From assembly GCA_007026445.1 (NCBI GenBank), contig VDMD01000036.1:245733-309732 (forward strand): 64,000 nt of DNA. The letters are read 5' to 3'. The notes beneath the pieces are model-generated. The model was not told the origin of the DNA, searched no databases, and saw only the letters and a list, made by a program, of their open reading frames with translations. The first letter of the stretch is position 1. Every line of letters starts with the position of its first letter. This stretch comes from Schizophyllum amplum (Eukaryota; Basidiomycota; Agaricomycetes; Agaricales; Schizophyllaceae). Positions 48,461 to 59,588 of the stretch are shown here, piece after piece. Position numbers and translations under genes: made by a program.

Positions 48461-49429
48461 AGGCTGCCCAAGCTGAACTCAAGGGAAAGCGGAAGGGGGC
48501 AAGGCCGTGTTATTCATTGTCTAACTGGTATGATATGGCGCTTGTATATGTAGCTGATGTTGTGGGCCGAAAGGGAGCGTGTTCGTGGGGGTCGTAAACC
48601 CGTCAGATGTGCATACCCGCCCAACCGCGCCGCGAATTCCCGGTGCAATGAGGACTCAAGCGGTACGCGCTCGGGCGGGGTGCACATGTGACGTGGTGGA
48701 GGAGATGGGGTTGGGACAGATCACGGAAGGCATAGCCGACGCCAGCGCAACGGCGTGTGGCGGACGCTGGCGGACGCTGGCGGACGGTGGCGGACGGTGG
48801 CGCTTGCGAGCCGGCTGCCATTCACCCCCCTATGCACTATTCATCTAACTGCTGTGCATCTGGATCAGCTGTGAAAGGAGTGTGGTGTGCAGTCGCGCAC
48901 CTGGCGCGCGTCCGCGTCCGCGCACCTGGCGCGCGTCCGCGTCCGCGCACATACGCCTTTGAACTCCTTTGTTGATGTAGTTCTCGCACATTTCCATGAA
49001 TTATTATGTCGTTGCCCTCTGAAGTCACGTAGAGGAGAATGAAAGGAATGGGGGGAGGTCCGCGCAGCCAGAAACGCTGATGTGGTTGTGGCCGAGGAGA
49101 GGCGTCAGCGACAATGCCGCGGCAGTCCGGACCGGTTGCCGAACCCCGTCGCCGACATGCTAAGTATTGCCGGTGAGCCCCGCCGCATGCATTTCGTGGC
49201 CGAGCGTAAAGCAGCGTTGTTCACTTATGTACTGTAGCTAGCTCAACTCAGTCACACTTGGAACTATGCTAGTAGATAAAGTGGGGGGGGGGGACGAAAG
49301 GGACGAGGCACAATGGGTGCACACAGCGGTGAGGGGGAGTACAGCGGCATGTGTCGTGGTGGGGGCGGCGTGACAAGGGGGAGGATGATATCCAGGAAAA
49401 GAGAGGCGCTGTGGAGAGGGAAGCGTGCT

Positions 49430-50540
49430 AAGACGCGTCAGGCGGCGAGGGAGCACGGAAAGACGGCGAGAGGGATTGTGGCGAGGGTGAGGGCGATGGT
49501 GATGACGAAGGGCGAGGCGGCAGATGTGTTGAGAGGGAGCAGGGGGCAATAGCGAAGTGCGAGGCGACGAGGGAACGATGTGGCGAGGCAGCGGACGTGT
49601 CTGGCGAGGCGGCGGACGTGTTGATGGGGGCGGCGGGAGATCGGTGAGCGGAGCGGCGAGGGGACAATGGCGAAATGGCGGTGATGGCGAGGGACGGCGA
49701 GGGTGAGGGGACGATAAGGGTGAGGGGGCGGGCAAGGGTGAGGGGGCGAGGGCGAGGGGACGATAAGGGTGAGGGGGCGGGCACGGGTGAGGGGGAGGGG
49801 ACGATGAGGGTGAGGGGGCGGGCAAGGGCGAGGCGGCGGTGAGTGCGAGGGGACGGCGATGGTGAGGGGGCGGGCAAGGGCGAGGCGGCGGTGAGTGCGA
49901 GGGGACGGCGATGGTGAGGGGGCGGCGAGGGGGAGGGGACGATGAGGGTGAGGGGGCGGGCAAGGGTTAAGGGGGCGAGGGCGAGGCGGCGGCGAGGGGG
50001 AGGAGACGGCGAGGGGGAGGGGACGATGAGGGTGAGGGGGCGGGTAAGGGTAAGGGGGCGAGGCGGCAGTGAGTGCGAGGCGGCGGCGAGGGTGAGGGGA
50101 CGGCAAGGGCGAGGCGGCGGCGAGGGGGAGGAGACGGCGAGGGGGAGGGGACGATGAGGGTGAGGGGGCGGGCAAGGGCGAGGCGGCGGTGAGTGCGAGG
50201 GGACGGCGATGGTGAGGGGGCGGCGCGAGGGTGAGCGGCGGCGAGGGTGAGAAATCAGCGAGGCGGAGAGCGTCGATCACCAGTCACTACTCACCGCTTT
50301 CACCCCTCGCCCTCGCCACCACCTCGCCATTGCCCCCTCGCCCTCGCCGCCGCCTCGCCCTCGCGCCGCCCCCTCACCATCGCCGTCCCCTCGCACTCAC
50401 CGCCGCCTCGCCCTTGCCCGCCCCCTCACCCTCATCGTCCCCTCCCCCTCGCCGTCTCCTCCCCCTCGCCGCCGCCTCGCCCTTGCCGTCCCCTCACCCT
50501 CGCCGCCGCCTCGCACTCACTGCCGCCTCGCCCTCGTCGC
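49430..50540. repeat. Purine-rich minisatellite with 176-bp inverted arms
   Basis: The plus strand is almost pure purine (gagggtgaggggacgat-type units) to about 50250, then switches to pyrimidine. Arms 50056-50231 and 50358-50533 are near-perfect inverted copies of 176 bp separated by 126 bp. The mirror and inverted symmetry could form cruciform or triplex DNA. Apparent proline/arginine-rich frames here are by-products. Confidence 0.85.
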
Positions 50541-50876
50541 CCTTGCCCTTCAACGCTAGTGCACTTCCGGCTTCCGCTATAGGTCCATCTTGCCGCTCCA
50601 CGGCGCCACGTACCTGCCGCTCCCTCTCGCCACCTTCCCCCCTTGCCGCTCCATCTCAACATGCTCACCGCCTCGGTGCCTCGCCCATCCCTCACCCTCG
50701 CCGCGTCGCCCTGCACCAGCACCTCGCGCAGCGGTGACTCCCTTATGCGCGTCGAATTCCACGCACACGCTGTTAATTAGATATTGAAATGTATATCATG
50801 TGCACTACAATAATGACATGAATTATCTACATGGACGCGCTGCTTCCCCTCTGCAGGCTGCTGGGCTCCTTGGGTC

Positions 50877-50890
50877 CCCCGGGCCCGGGG
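50877..50890. promoter_or_regulatory. Palindromic 14-mer, copy 2
   Basis: CCCCGGGCCCGGGG, 115 bp upstream of the RING gene 1 start, followed by CAAGCTG as in copy 1. Confidence 0.5.
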
Positions 50891-51004
50891 AACCCGCAAG
50901 CTGGGAGCACATGGCATCCAATTTGTTCCGGGTGCCGCGCGATCGCTGCGAGAACCGCGCTCGCACAACCTGCCCTCTGCCCTGTACCTCAGCGCTGTCG
51001 CGAG

Positions 51005-51928
51005 ATGCCCCCGTCCCGCACCGACAAGTCAAACGCGCATCCTTCAGCGGCAGCAACAGCGCCGCGGCGTCGCCCGCGCCAGCCGCCATCTGACACCGCC
51101 GCCGACGCTCAGGCGGCCATTCCGCCTGACACCGGTATTGACGCGGCGGGAGACGCGGAGAACACCACATTCTCCGCGGACACTGCAGACGCTATGCATA
51201 TGGTGAAGCAAGAGCCCGAGGACGAGTGGAAGGGCCCGCTGTTTCTCTTTTACGAAACGAGCAGGCTCCGGGGAGGCATCAAGAAGGCGATCAGGGGCTG
51301 GGAGGAGTGCGAGAAGGACTGGGTCAAGTGCGCGAAGGGCTGGGACAAGTGCGAGAAGGTGCGTGATCTATCTGCATACGTGAACAGCTGCTCATTGGCC
51401 CTGCAGGCGTTGGACAGTACAACGGCGGACTACGTAGCTGTCAGCAAGGGACTTTTGATCACCGAAAAGCGGCTGGAGGAAGCCAGGGCTCGCCACCGGG
51501 AGCTTGTCGGTTCCTCCATTGCTTGTCAAAAGGACTTGCTCAAGGTATCCACCTCTAACTTGGAACTGCGTGAGGAGATGGTGCGTTCCCTGCTGTCACT
51601 GCACTTGCCCCTCTCACTTTGACACAGAAAAACCTGAAGGCCCTCTTTCATTGTTTGCTCTGCGACGGACGGATCACCGAGGCCTATCAGTTAGTCACCT
51701 ATAGCCACTGTCGCCCTGATTACTGACTTTATGTTCAGAGCTGATCGCTGCGGGCATTCCTTTTGCCGTGCATGCCTGGACGCCTACCATCACATTCATG
51801 ATGGCTGTCCGTCGTGCAAGTCCATCCCCCTGGCAGGCGCGGGATGGCCAGCGCCGAACGTCGCCGTAGATCTACTCATTCGCCAGATGACCGAGATCGA
51901 AGAGAAAAGTCGGCAAGCCCGCGCTTAA
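51005..51928 (+). CDS. RING-finger protein 1 (KDZ cargo)
   Basis: Four exons: 51005-51358, 51407-51580, 51628-51689, 51739-51928, 259 aa. The N-terminus is disordered, with an acidic stretch holding VKQEPEDEW. The middle is coiled-coil (WEECEKDWVKCAKGWDKCEK; EKRLEEARARHREL). The C-terminal C3HC4 RING is CLLCDGRI, then CGHSFCRACLDAY, then CPSC. RING fingers recruit E2 enzymes, so this is a probable E3 ubiquitin ligase; dimerisation through the coiled coil is likely. The 62-nt third exon encoding the first ligand pair has the same length and phase in all three tandem RING genes. The ATG at 51005 precedes MPPSRTDKSN; frames further upstream cross the palindromic 14-mer and are unlikely to be coding. 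Confidence 0.8.
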
Positions 51929-52175
51929 GCAGCGGTGGGGAGTACACTCATTACTTCTAACTGGCCATTAAGGCCCACTCCCTTAACATACCCTTCACCA
52001 ACTACATTACTAGAACATCGATTAATCTAAGCATCCTTGGTTTTTTTTGGTGTTTTGTTGCCTGGTTTTAACTTACATAAGTGGTGCATGAAGGTGTTCT
52101 GCATCACAAAGGCCACGCGCCCGCGCATCTTGCTTCTTGCCATCATACTGGGCAAGTTGCTTCGCATCCTCAACC

Positions 52176-52781
52176 ATGCCAGGGCCCAACAAATGTCGGA
52201 GTCATGCAGCTCTTGTTCAGAACCTACTGTGGTTGCGACGTGGAATCAGGCTTGAGCGGGAGGTGCTGACCAGCCTACCTCATTCGTCGCAAGTGGCTGA
52301 ACAGCAATTGCAGACATGTGCTGTCATGCGCGAAGAGCTTTCAGTCCTACAAGAAGAGGTCCGCGTATTGCAAGAGCAACTGCAACAGAACACCGTTACT
52401 ATGCAGAGAGACATTGACGCGGCTGAAGCGCGGGTGGTACACCGTCATCACTCATCTCCGCAACCCTATTGCTCACCATTTGTGGCAGGCAGATATTGCC
52501 GCCTTGTTTGAATGTGGAGTCTGTTTCAAGCGTATCAGGGACCCATATCAGTAAGCACGTCCTTCTTGGCAGAAATATTCACTGATGCTGTCAAAAGAGG
52601 TTGCGCATTTGGGCATGTTTTCTGCCGCTCCTGTATTGACGATTGGTTTGCGACTTCGCCATCCGGGCCTACCTGTCCAGACTGCCCTGAAAAAGATCAA
52701 GATGACTCTGATGCATGGCCAGTGGCTAATCCTTGGGTGCGATATGTGCTCGCTCAACTGAACAACATTATTCCCACGTAG
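52176..52781 (+). CDS. RING-finger protein 2 (KDZ cargo)
   Basis: Three exons: 52176-52433, 52489-52550 (62 nt), 52598-52781, 167 aa. A coiled coil (REELSVLQEEVRVLQEQLQQ) is followed by a RING: CGVCFKRI, FGHVFCRSCIDDW, then CPDC. It lacks the disordered acidic leader of the neighbours, so it may be a 5'-shortened paralog; no 14-mer lies upstream. Probable E3 ligase by family. The C-terminal tail VRYVLAQLNNIIPT resembles the end of RING 3 (KYFIHQLNAIAPP), supporting common origin. Confidence 0.75.
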
Positions 52782-52982
52782 AGCAGCAGTTCTCACTAAC
52801 GCCTATCTATCTGTCCTTACGTGCTTATTATCCGCTAATGTTGATCGACTAATAACTACACTACGTGGTCAATCTAACGGTATAACGGGTGGCTGGCGCG
52901 ATATGTGACACGTTAGTCGTCGGTGACTGGTGTGACACAAGCCACCACTTGTTTCTCTCCTTCATGCCGCCTGGCTGAGGTT

Positions 52983-52996
52983 CCCCGGGCCCGGGG
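52983..52996. promoter_or_regulatory. Palindromic 14-mer, copy 3
   Basis: CCCCGGGCCCGGGG, 140 bp upstream of the RING gene 3 start: similar distance and context to copy 2. Confidence 0.5.
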
Positions 52997-53135
52997 AGGG
53001 CACGAGGTAGCTTGATTATTTATGTTTGCATAACATTCCTTTGCCTTCTCCTCACGTCTTCCTCATGGTCGCCCCGGCCTCCTGCTATCGTCTCACTTCC
53101 TTCTCGTCCAACCCCCCTTGCTCGGAGCGTCAAGA

Positions 53136-53946
53136 ATGCCTGCAGCACGCCCCACCCGCAGTCACCCCGCCATCTCCTATAATGGCAATCCGTTTGCGGG
53201 GCGTCTTGCACCAAAGGTCTCCAGCAAGGTGGTGGTCAAGAAGGCTGCCGTCGACGACCAGCACGTCTACGAGATCAACGACGACGATGAAGACGTCTCA
53301 CTAGTCTCCCCGGTTCATCAAGGAGCCCCCGAGTCTCGTGAGGCCATGATCGTGGAGAGGAGCAAGCTCCGCGGTGAGCTGCGTCGTGCACAAAAGGTGT
53401 GTAGCCAGCTGTAACACCTTTTGCACTGTTGACCGGTACCACAGTCTACGACGACACTAGAGCTGGAGTTGATCCGGCTCAAGGCGGAGTCCCAGATTTT
53501 GAAGGCGCAAGTTTTGGAGGGCGCAACCACGGCGGTGGCTGATGCTGCCATCACCGTGCAGTTGCGTCGGGACCTACAGGCCTCCCAATCACAGTTGGTG
53601 TGTTATACGTGGCATTGCTAAAGGTGTTACGCTGACGTGTCCCTCAGGCTGAAGTGGTCTCCATCTTCGAATGCGGCATCTGCATGGAGAGGATAGATAA
53701 TCCGTATGAGTGCGTTGCTCAACCATAGTCGCCGACTGCTTGACTGACATTCTTTTCAGGGCTAACGTCTGTGGTCATGTCTTTTGCAAGGCTTGCATCC
53801 TTGAATGGGCTGAGGCTTCGACGTCTGCGGTACCTTCCTGCCCCACCTGTCGTCTAGGTGATGAAGAAGACTTTGTTCTTGAGCCAATTAGCAACCTTTC
53901 TGCCAAGTACTTCATCCATCAGCTCAACGCCATTGCACCCCCGTAA
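53136..53946 (+). CDS. RING-finger protein 3 (KDZ cargo)
   Basis: Four exons: 53136-53396, 53445-53597, 53648-53709 (62 nt), 53760-53946, 220 aa. The leader has an acidic patch (YEINDDDEDVSLV) that could act as a SUMO-interacting motif. A coiled coil follows (ELELIRLKAESQILKAQVLE), then a RING: CGICMERI, CGHVFCKACILEW, CPTC. Same plan and exon phases as RING 1. Probable E3 ubiquitin ligase. It is separated from the KDZ transposase gene by 370 bp and on the same strand. Confidence 0.8.
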
Positions 53947-54316
53947 GACTTCACACTTGTCCGAGCACACCGTTATCTGCCCTTCATTAAATACCATACC
54001 TTATCCTACAACATACTGTCCTTCCCTCCCTAACTTACACTGGCACTACGCCTTGAGGTGCTCAAATATTTTACTTCTTTCGATACCTACACGGACACCA
54101 TACTTGCTCCTATGACCCAACATTACCTCGTTTTAATCTTTTATACCATATGTTTAGTGCCATAATAGAACAGAACTTCTGTTCCGGAAACTGAGAGCGA
54201 GAGAATAGGTTGACCAGCTAGCCTGCCCGCCTTGCCGCCGCCTGCCCAATATTCCAAATTAGGCAACTTCTAAGTTGATCCTGTCTCCCACCCTACAGCC
54301 GCCCGCTCTTGCCGTC

Positions 54317-57300
54317 ATGTCCAACTCTCCACGCAAGGAAAGACACAAGCAGTCCGCTTCCTCCTCCTCCAACACCGTCCAGAATCAGCTCTATACCCAC
54401 CATCAATACCATTCTCAGACGTTTACCGGATCCGACAACCGTATTCGCGCTCAGCACAAAACCCGGGTGCTCTCACCTGATGAGCTGCCTTTGCAGAACT
54501 CTGGCTTGCTGGATTTGCCAACCTTGAAAGACAATCCGTTCAATGAGGAGAGCCTGGCCTCGGAAACGTCTCCAAACGACCCATTGCTGGAGGAAGATCC
54601 TGAGCTGCCAGTACCGGAGGCGTCACCGAGAAAGAGGATGCGCTACGATACCTCGGTGCGTACTCTTCACATCTTTTATTTTCTTGATATCTGACAAAGC
54701 CATGCAGGACTACCCAATGCAGGTGTGGCTTCCGCACCGAGACGAATATCTGGACGAGATGGTGCGATTGGAAGGCCGCGGCTCCGACACGTATCACCTT
54801 CAATGTGGCGAATGCAATACCAGTCAGAATGTCTTCTATCGATGTCGTGGGCAGGAATGCGGGGGTGGCCAGATGTTTTGCAAGACCTGCATTGTGGTTG
54901 ATCATCAACATTGCCCTCTACACTGGATTGAGGTGCGTCATCTGACCCAAGGCTGCAAGCACGTACTGATCTACACATTTAGGAGTGGAAGAACGGCTGC
55001 AGATTTGAACGTGTTTCCTTGAAGGAGCTAGGGCTTCGTGTTCAACTTGGTCATGCGCCAGGCTCCTCATGTAACATTCCTATCGCGGCAAACAAAGACT
55101 TCATGGTCATCCATTCCAACGGCCTTCATTCTGTAGCTGTCGACTTCTGTGGATGTGATTCATTTCTCGAGCGCCGACAACAAACTCTGCGCGCAGGATG
55201 GTGGCCTGCAACAACTGTCGATCCTCAAACATGCGCAACCATCAATTGTCTACGCCAGTTTGTGCTGCTCAATGCTCTTGGCAGCGTATCCGCATATGAT
55301 TATTACCGCACGCTGGCCGCCCTTTCCAATAATGATGGCTGTGTGAAGATAATGGTAAGTGGCCTTTTCCGTGGCGTGCCGTACTGTTTGGGCTAATTGA
55401 ATTCCAGGATCGGCGACACACCTTCGGCATAATCTTGAAGCAGTACCGACACATATCTATGCTCAAGCGTGGTGGCCGTGCTCACGATAATAGCGGTGTA
55501 GAGGGGACAAAAGGAGGCGAGCTGGCCTTGGCATGTCCCGCCTGTCCCCACCCGTCTATCAATCTTCCTCCCAATTGGGAGAAGACAGATGTATCTGAAG
55601 CGTGAGTACTCACCTGCTCATTCGTTTTGTGGTGCTCAACTTGTTTTCTAGGTTTAAATACTGGTTGTATGTTGCGGAGGATGCCAATTTCCGCCTGCGC
55701 AATCGGCTTGTTTCCAACGACAGCAGTGATCCAGTACTGGGTGATGGCTGGGCATATATGGTGAAGAAGGACGTGTATTCCGAGTACCTGAAGAAGTCTG
55801 TGGATGCAGATGAGGTATGTTCATATCCTGGGCTGTATCCACAATATGTCTGATCGTCAGTGCAGATCAGTAGCTGTGCCGCATTTGCGGCACTTTTCTT
55901 GGCGAATATGAAGAAGAACAAGGGGCTTCGGTCGACAGGAATCGGGGGAGTTTGCTGTGCGCGACATAACATGTGGCGGCCGCAAGGCCTGGGGGAGCTT
56001 CAGAAGGGTGAACGGTAAGCTTGCTGATCGCGATTGAGGCTGGGCCTATTGACTGACGCTGGTTGACAGGTATTCAAACATGACGTTCATACTATTCAGT
56101 GCTCTTCTGGCGGTCAACATCCTCACCGTGGTCTTGTCTTACGATATCGCCTGCCAGTTTTGCAAGAATGTCGGCTCACGCATGAAGCAGCTACCTTCTG
56201 ATCTCTGGCTGGATAGAAAGGTTGACCTCATCATGGTCGTCCCTAATTTCCATCTGCTTGCTCATCGGGACGAGTGTCATTCTCGGTTCTCCTATCACTT
56301 CCTTACCGGCGGCGCAAACGGTAACGGAGAGAGCATAGAGCAGAACTGGTCCGGAATGAACGGCATAGCGTATCAGGCCCGTCATATGGGGCCTGGCGGC
56401 TTTCGTCTTCTCATAGATGATACTAGAGGCCATTGGAACTGGATGAAGACCATTGTCCTTCGTGCGTCTTCCTTATGCTCTTCTACTTAGCCATACTGAC
56501 CTGCTGCCATAGCTGTCGTCCAACGCCGGCGTCTTTGGGAAGCTATACAAGAAGCAGCATCTCACGGCAGCGGGTTTAAAGCCTTCCGGGATGCACTGTT
56601 GGAGCGGCGACCAGACGATGTTGTCCAGTGGGATGAGAGCATGGATCGGTGGCAGACGGATAACGACCAACCCTCTCCCTTTCAGGTGTCTAGACAGAGT
56701 AAGTTCTATGACAGTTATGAGTAAGCCATGACTCACCGTAAAACATAGCACAAACCTTGAAAGACGTCAAGCTACAGCTCGCTCAAGAAGAACGTGTAGA
56801 GACCGCAAGCGGGTCAGAAACTCCGCACGACAAATCACCAAGCTCTCTAGTACTGCTAGCGGTCCAGATTGAGGATATGCAGTATGTACCAAGCGCTTTT
56901 ACTAGCTATCTAGCTCACATCAACCGTTCTAGACTGAAGCTGCGCTCCAAACTGAAGACTACCGATACTGCAACACCAACGCAAGCAGTCGAGTTCGAAC
57001 ACCAGCGTACAGCCATTGTGCGCTTGATAAATCAGCTGCGCGCAGTGCAAGATATTCATATGCCTCTTCTGGAGAGCAAGTTATCGGATGCCACCCTCCA
57101 GTCTATGAGCGTCAATGGGTCTCTACAGCCAGAAGACATCAAGGTTATGCTCCCATCACAGATATCCCCACCAGCACTTCGCGACGCCATCTGCACCCCT
57201 GGCTTGGTGGATATAGAACAACGGGTTGTCTATGCGGCTGCTCTGGATGCCCTTGACGACGTCCGGCATGGCCTTCGTGCGCGCTCGGCGACATACGATT

Positions 57301-58130
57301 TCAAAACCAAGAACTCTGTTGGAAACAAGGCCAACACCCGCGCTCAGTCTGTTCTACGCGAGATCGACCTGAAGGTTCATCAGGGAGCTCAACGATACCG
57401 GCGGCATAGGAGGGCGTATCTGGCCCTGAAGGGAGGAGGTGCTTGGGAGGAAGAGCTCAAGGAACTCAAGGACGCTGATGTACGCTTTCTCAACGAACGG
57501 TCTCTAACAAACGCAGAAAGGGATCAGGAAGATCAACTGCGTCGACAGGGCCTTCTACTCACCTTGGCTCCTGCTTCAGTACCCCTTCATGGTGCAGTGG
57601 CTGCAGGAGAAGGCCGTAGAACTCTGTCCTGGATCTGGTTTCATTCCAATCCTGACTCAGAGACCTCTAGCGATACCGTGGTGGAAGGTGAGTGGTTTGC
57701 GCGTCCATTCTAACAGAAAAACTGACTGTTGTTAGCGCTTGGTGTGGAATATTGTCGTGCCAAGGCTCGGGCAAGACGATGGCATGAGGAGATCATCTTG
57801 CTAGAAGAGGAGATGCGTCGGGCCTTGGTCTACTGCTCATGGATGTCGACATTGTGGGAGGTGCGCAGCTCACAGCGCACAACCACTATGACTCCAGCAT
57901 TAGCTGAGGGAACATCTGCATATGCCTTTGATCAGAGTCATATGTGGAAGAAGATGGAGGAGAGGATGAACAGAATGTGGGGTCAGTCTAGGAAGGTCGC
58001 TGCTGCTCACCTGCGTACCATGAATGGGGAAGGAGAAGTGATTGGAGAACTTACGCTAGAGGAAGCGCATGCACGGGACATAGGGCAGGACATTGGGGAA
58101 ACTGAGGAGACATGGATGTATGATGTATAG
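54317..58130 (+). CDS. KDZ transposase with CxC cysteine clusters
   Basis: Ten exons: 54317-54655, 54708-54932, 54983-55354, 55408-55601, 55652-55814, 55866-56014, 56070-56461, 56513-56698, 56749-57687, 57736-58130, 1117 aa without a stop. N-terminal cysteine clusters of the CxC type (CGECN, CRGQEC, CKTC; later CPACPHPSINLPPNW). KDZ core: DANFRLRNRL, AANxK-type ANMKKNKGLRSTGI, LQKGERYSNM, SYDIACQFCKN, NFHLLAHRDECHSRFSYHF, GNGESIEQNWSGMN, HMGPGGFRLLIDD and NWMK. The acidic residues in DANF, YDIACQ and GESIEQ are the likely RNase H-fold catalytic set. The C-terminal coiled region ends with ARARRWHEEIILLEEEMRRA. It cuts and pastes elements carrying the cognate TIRs. The gene looks fully intact, so this copy may be autonomous. 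Confidence 0.93.
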
Positions 58131-59240
58131 CATTGGGTTGTATAGCTGGTATCTATTTGTGCAGGAGCCACAGTATCTTCTTGTGGTCAGCAGGCCTCTA
58201 CGATCTCACTCAGATGAATTAGCGCCACCGGGGAATGCCGAAATAATTGATCAGGTGGCGTTCCGACCAGATCCGGCTGCAACCTCGCTTGTCTTCTCCC
58301 ACCACCACCACCACCACCACCATGCTTCCGCTGCCCGGTGAGTGGTCGGCGCCTGTTGTGCTGGCACACAGGCGCCGTCCTCTCTAAGGGCCCTCTACAG
58401 CCGCCATGCGCGTCGCCCTCGACGACGCGCGTCTTCGGGTGCGATCGGGCACGTAGCGCGCAAGACCGGGTCCGGAGCGCCCGCCTTTCCCAGCGCGCCG
58501 CCGTCACGGCCATCACCCTGCACGCAAGCCAGTGCCTTCGCCACTCCACGCCCGTCCTGCGCACATCCACGCTCGCGTCGGAGCTCTCGACGGTGGCTCT
58601 GCCGCGCGTCCGCCACCGCCGTGCACCCTGCACAACTGGCCCCCTACCCTGTCCACTAGCCCCTCCCCCACCGTGTGCTCGACGCCAGTGCCTTCGTCGC
58701 CATTGGTGCTGCTCGTTGCTATGGTGACGAGTGCTGCCGCGGCGCTGTGTGGGCGGGCGGGCTGGAGCGAGCGCAGGGGAAGGTGGATGGGCGGTGCCGG
58801 TGCGTGAGCGGATGTGGGAGCCTTTGGCGCAGGCTGGGTGTGCGCACGCGCCCAGCTGCGCGAGCAGGCAGAGCTGAGCGAGCGAGCGGTGAGACGGCCG
58901 GAGGTGTGGCAGCAGGGACCAGCTGGCGCGGGAGCACACGCCAGTTGGTAGGTGCAAGCGCGAGCAAGCTGAGTGCTGGAGCCGGTGCGGTGGCACCCGA
59001 TGTGCGTATGCATTTCGAGGACAGGCGTGAGCGGCATGGCGTGAGCGGACAGCTCGAGCCAGGGTGGCGTGGACAGTGGCGCGGGCGGGCAGCAAGGAAA
59101 CTAGTTGTAGGCTTGATTTTGTGGGATGGACATCTAGTTGTACAGCTTGATTTTGTGAGGAGGACATCTAGTTGAGGCTCAGTAGCTACTGTAGGCAGAC
59201 ATTTAGATAGCCCCCCCCCCCCCCAATATGATTGATTCTC
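58131..59240. other. GC-rich 3' flank inside the KDZ element
   Basis: Contains a (CAC)n run at about 58299-58322 and a GC-rich stretch with no believable gene, then ACATCTAGTTG cores from about 59120 leading into the right terminal repeat. A run of about fourteen C lies near 59211. Confidence 0.6.
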
Positions 59241-59588
59241 CACAACAAAATGTCCAGCCAGATTTACTGAGGCACCCTATTTGGACCACAACTAGATGTC
59301 CCGCCAAATTCACTGAAAGGAGTTAACTAGATGTCCCACCAAATTTACTGAAAGAAGGCCAACTAGATGTCCCGCCAAACTCACTGAAAGAAGGCCAACT
59401 AGATGTCCCGCCAAACTCACTGAAAGAAGGTCAACTAGATGTACAGCCAATCCCACTGGAAGACGCAACTAGATGTGCCCTCAACTTATAGAGGGGGAGG
59501 ACAACTAGTTGCAGGGCCAACTTACTGAGTCAGTAGCCACTGATGGTCAATAGAACAAGCACCTCAGTAAATACTGAGAGACAACTAG
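59241..59588 (-). repeat. Right terminal inverted repeat with 36-bp units
   Basis: The inverse of the left end: the outer 150 bp matches with very few changes (for example one T/C difference in the gacgcaac/gacacaac stretch). About four or five 36-bp units follow, fewer than the eight at the left. It ends CAACTAG before the target copy TTAAA. Confidence 0.9.

Larger units (their letters stand above)
48405..51004. other. Central non-coding core of the KDZ element
   Basis: No supported gene. It contains a palindromic 14-mer (48447-48460), short GC tandem repeats (10-bp unit ggcggacgct at about 48758-48800; a 24-bp unit at about 48893-48950), a run of eleven G near 49280, the purine-rich minisatellite (about 49430-50240) and its inverted partner (about 50281-50540). 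It separates the leftward and rightward gene blocks. Confidence 0.7.
41018..59588. mobile_element. 18.6-kb KDZ DNA transposon with multi-gene cargo
   Basis: Ends are inverted copies: the left begins TAGTTGTCTCTCAGTATTTA and the right ends with its reverse complement. Inverted identity runs for about 150 bp and then passes into arrays of 36-bp repeats. TTAAA flanks both sides (41013-41017, 59589-59593). It encodes a KDZ transposase with CxC cysteine clusters, a TET/JBP dioxygenase, three RING-finger proteins and two unknown proteins. KDZ transposons and their link with TET/JBP genes are established for Agaricomycetes. Gene orientation is bipolar: minus strand to the left of about 48.4 kb, plus strand to the right of 51 kb. 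Confidence 0.93.

Noticed and set aside
49238..50737. Long proline/serine/arginine-rich frames on both strands
   Set aside because: Products of the purine/pyrimidine minisatellite and its inverted copy; composition follows the repeat, not a protein.
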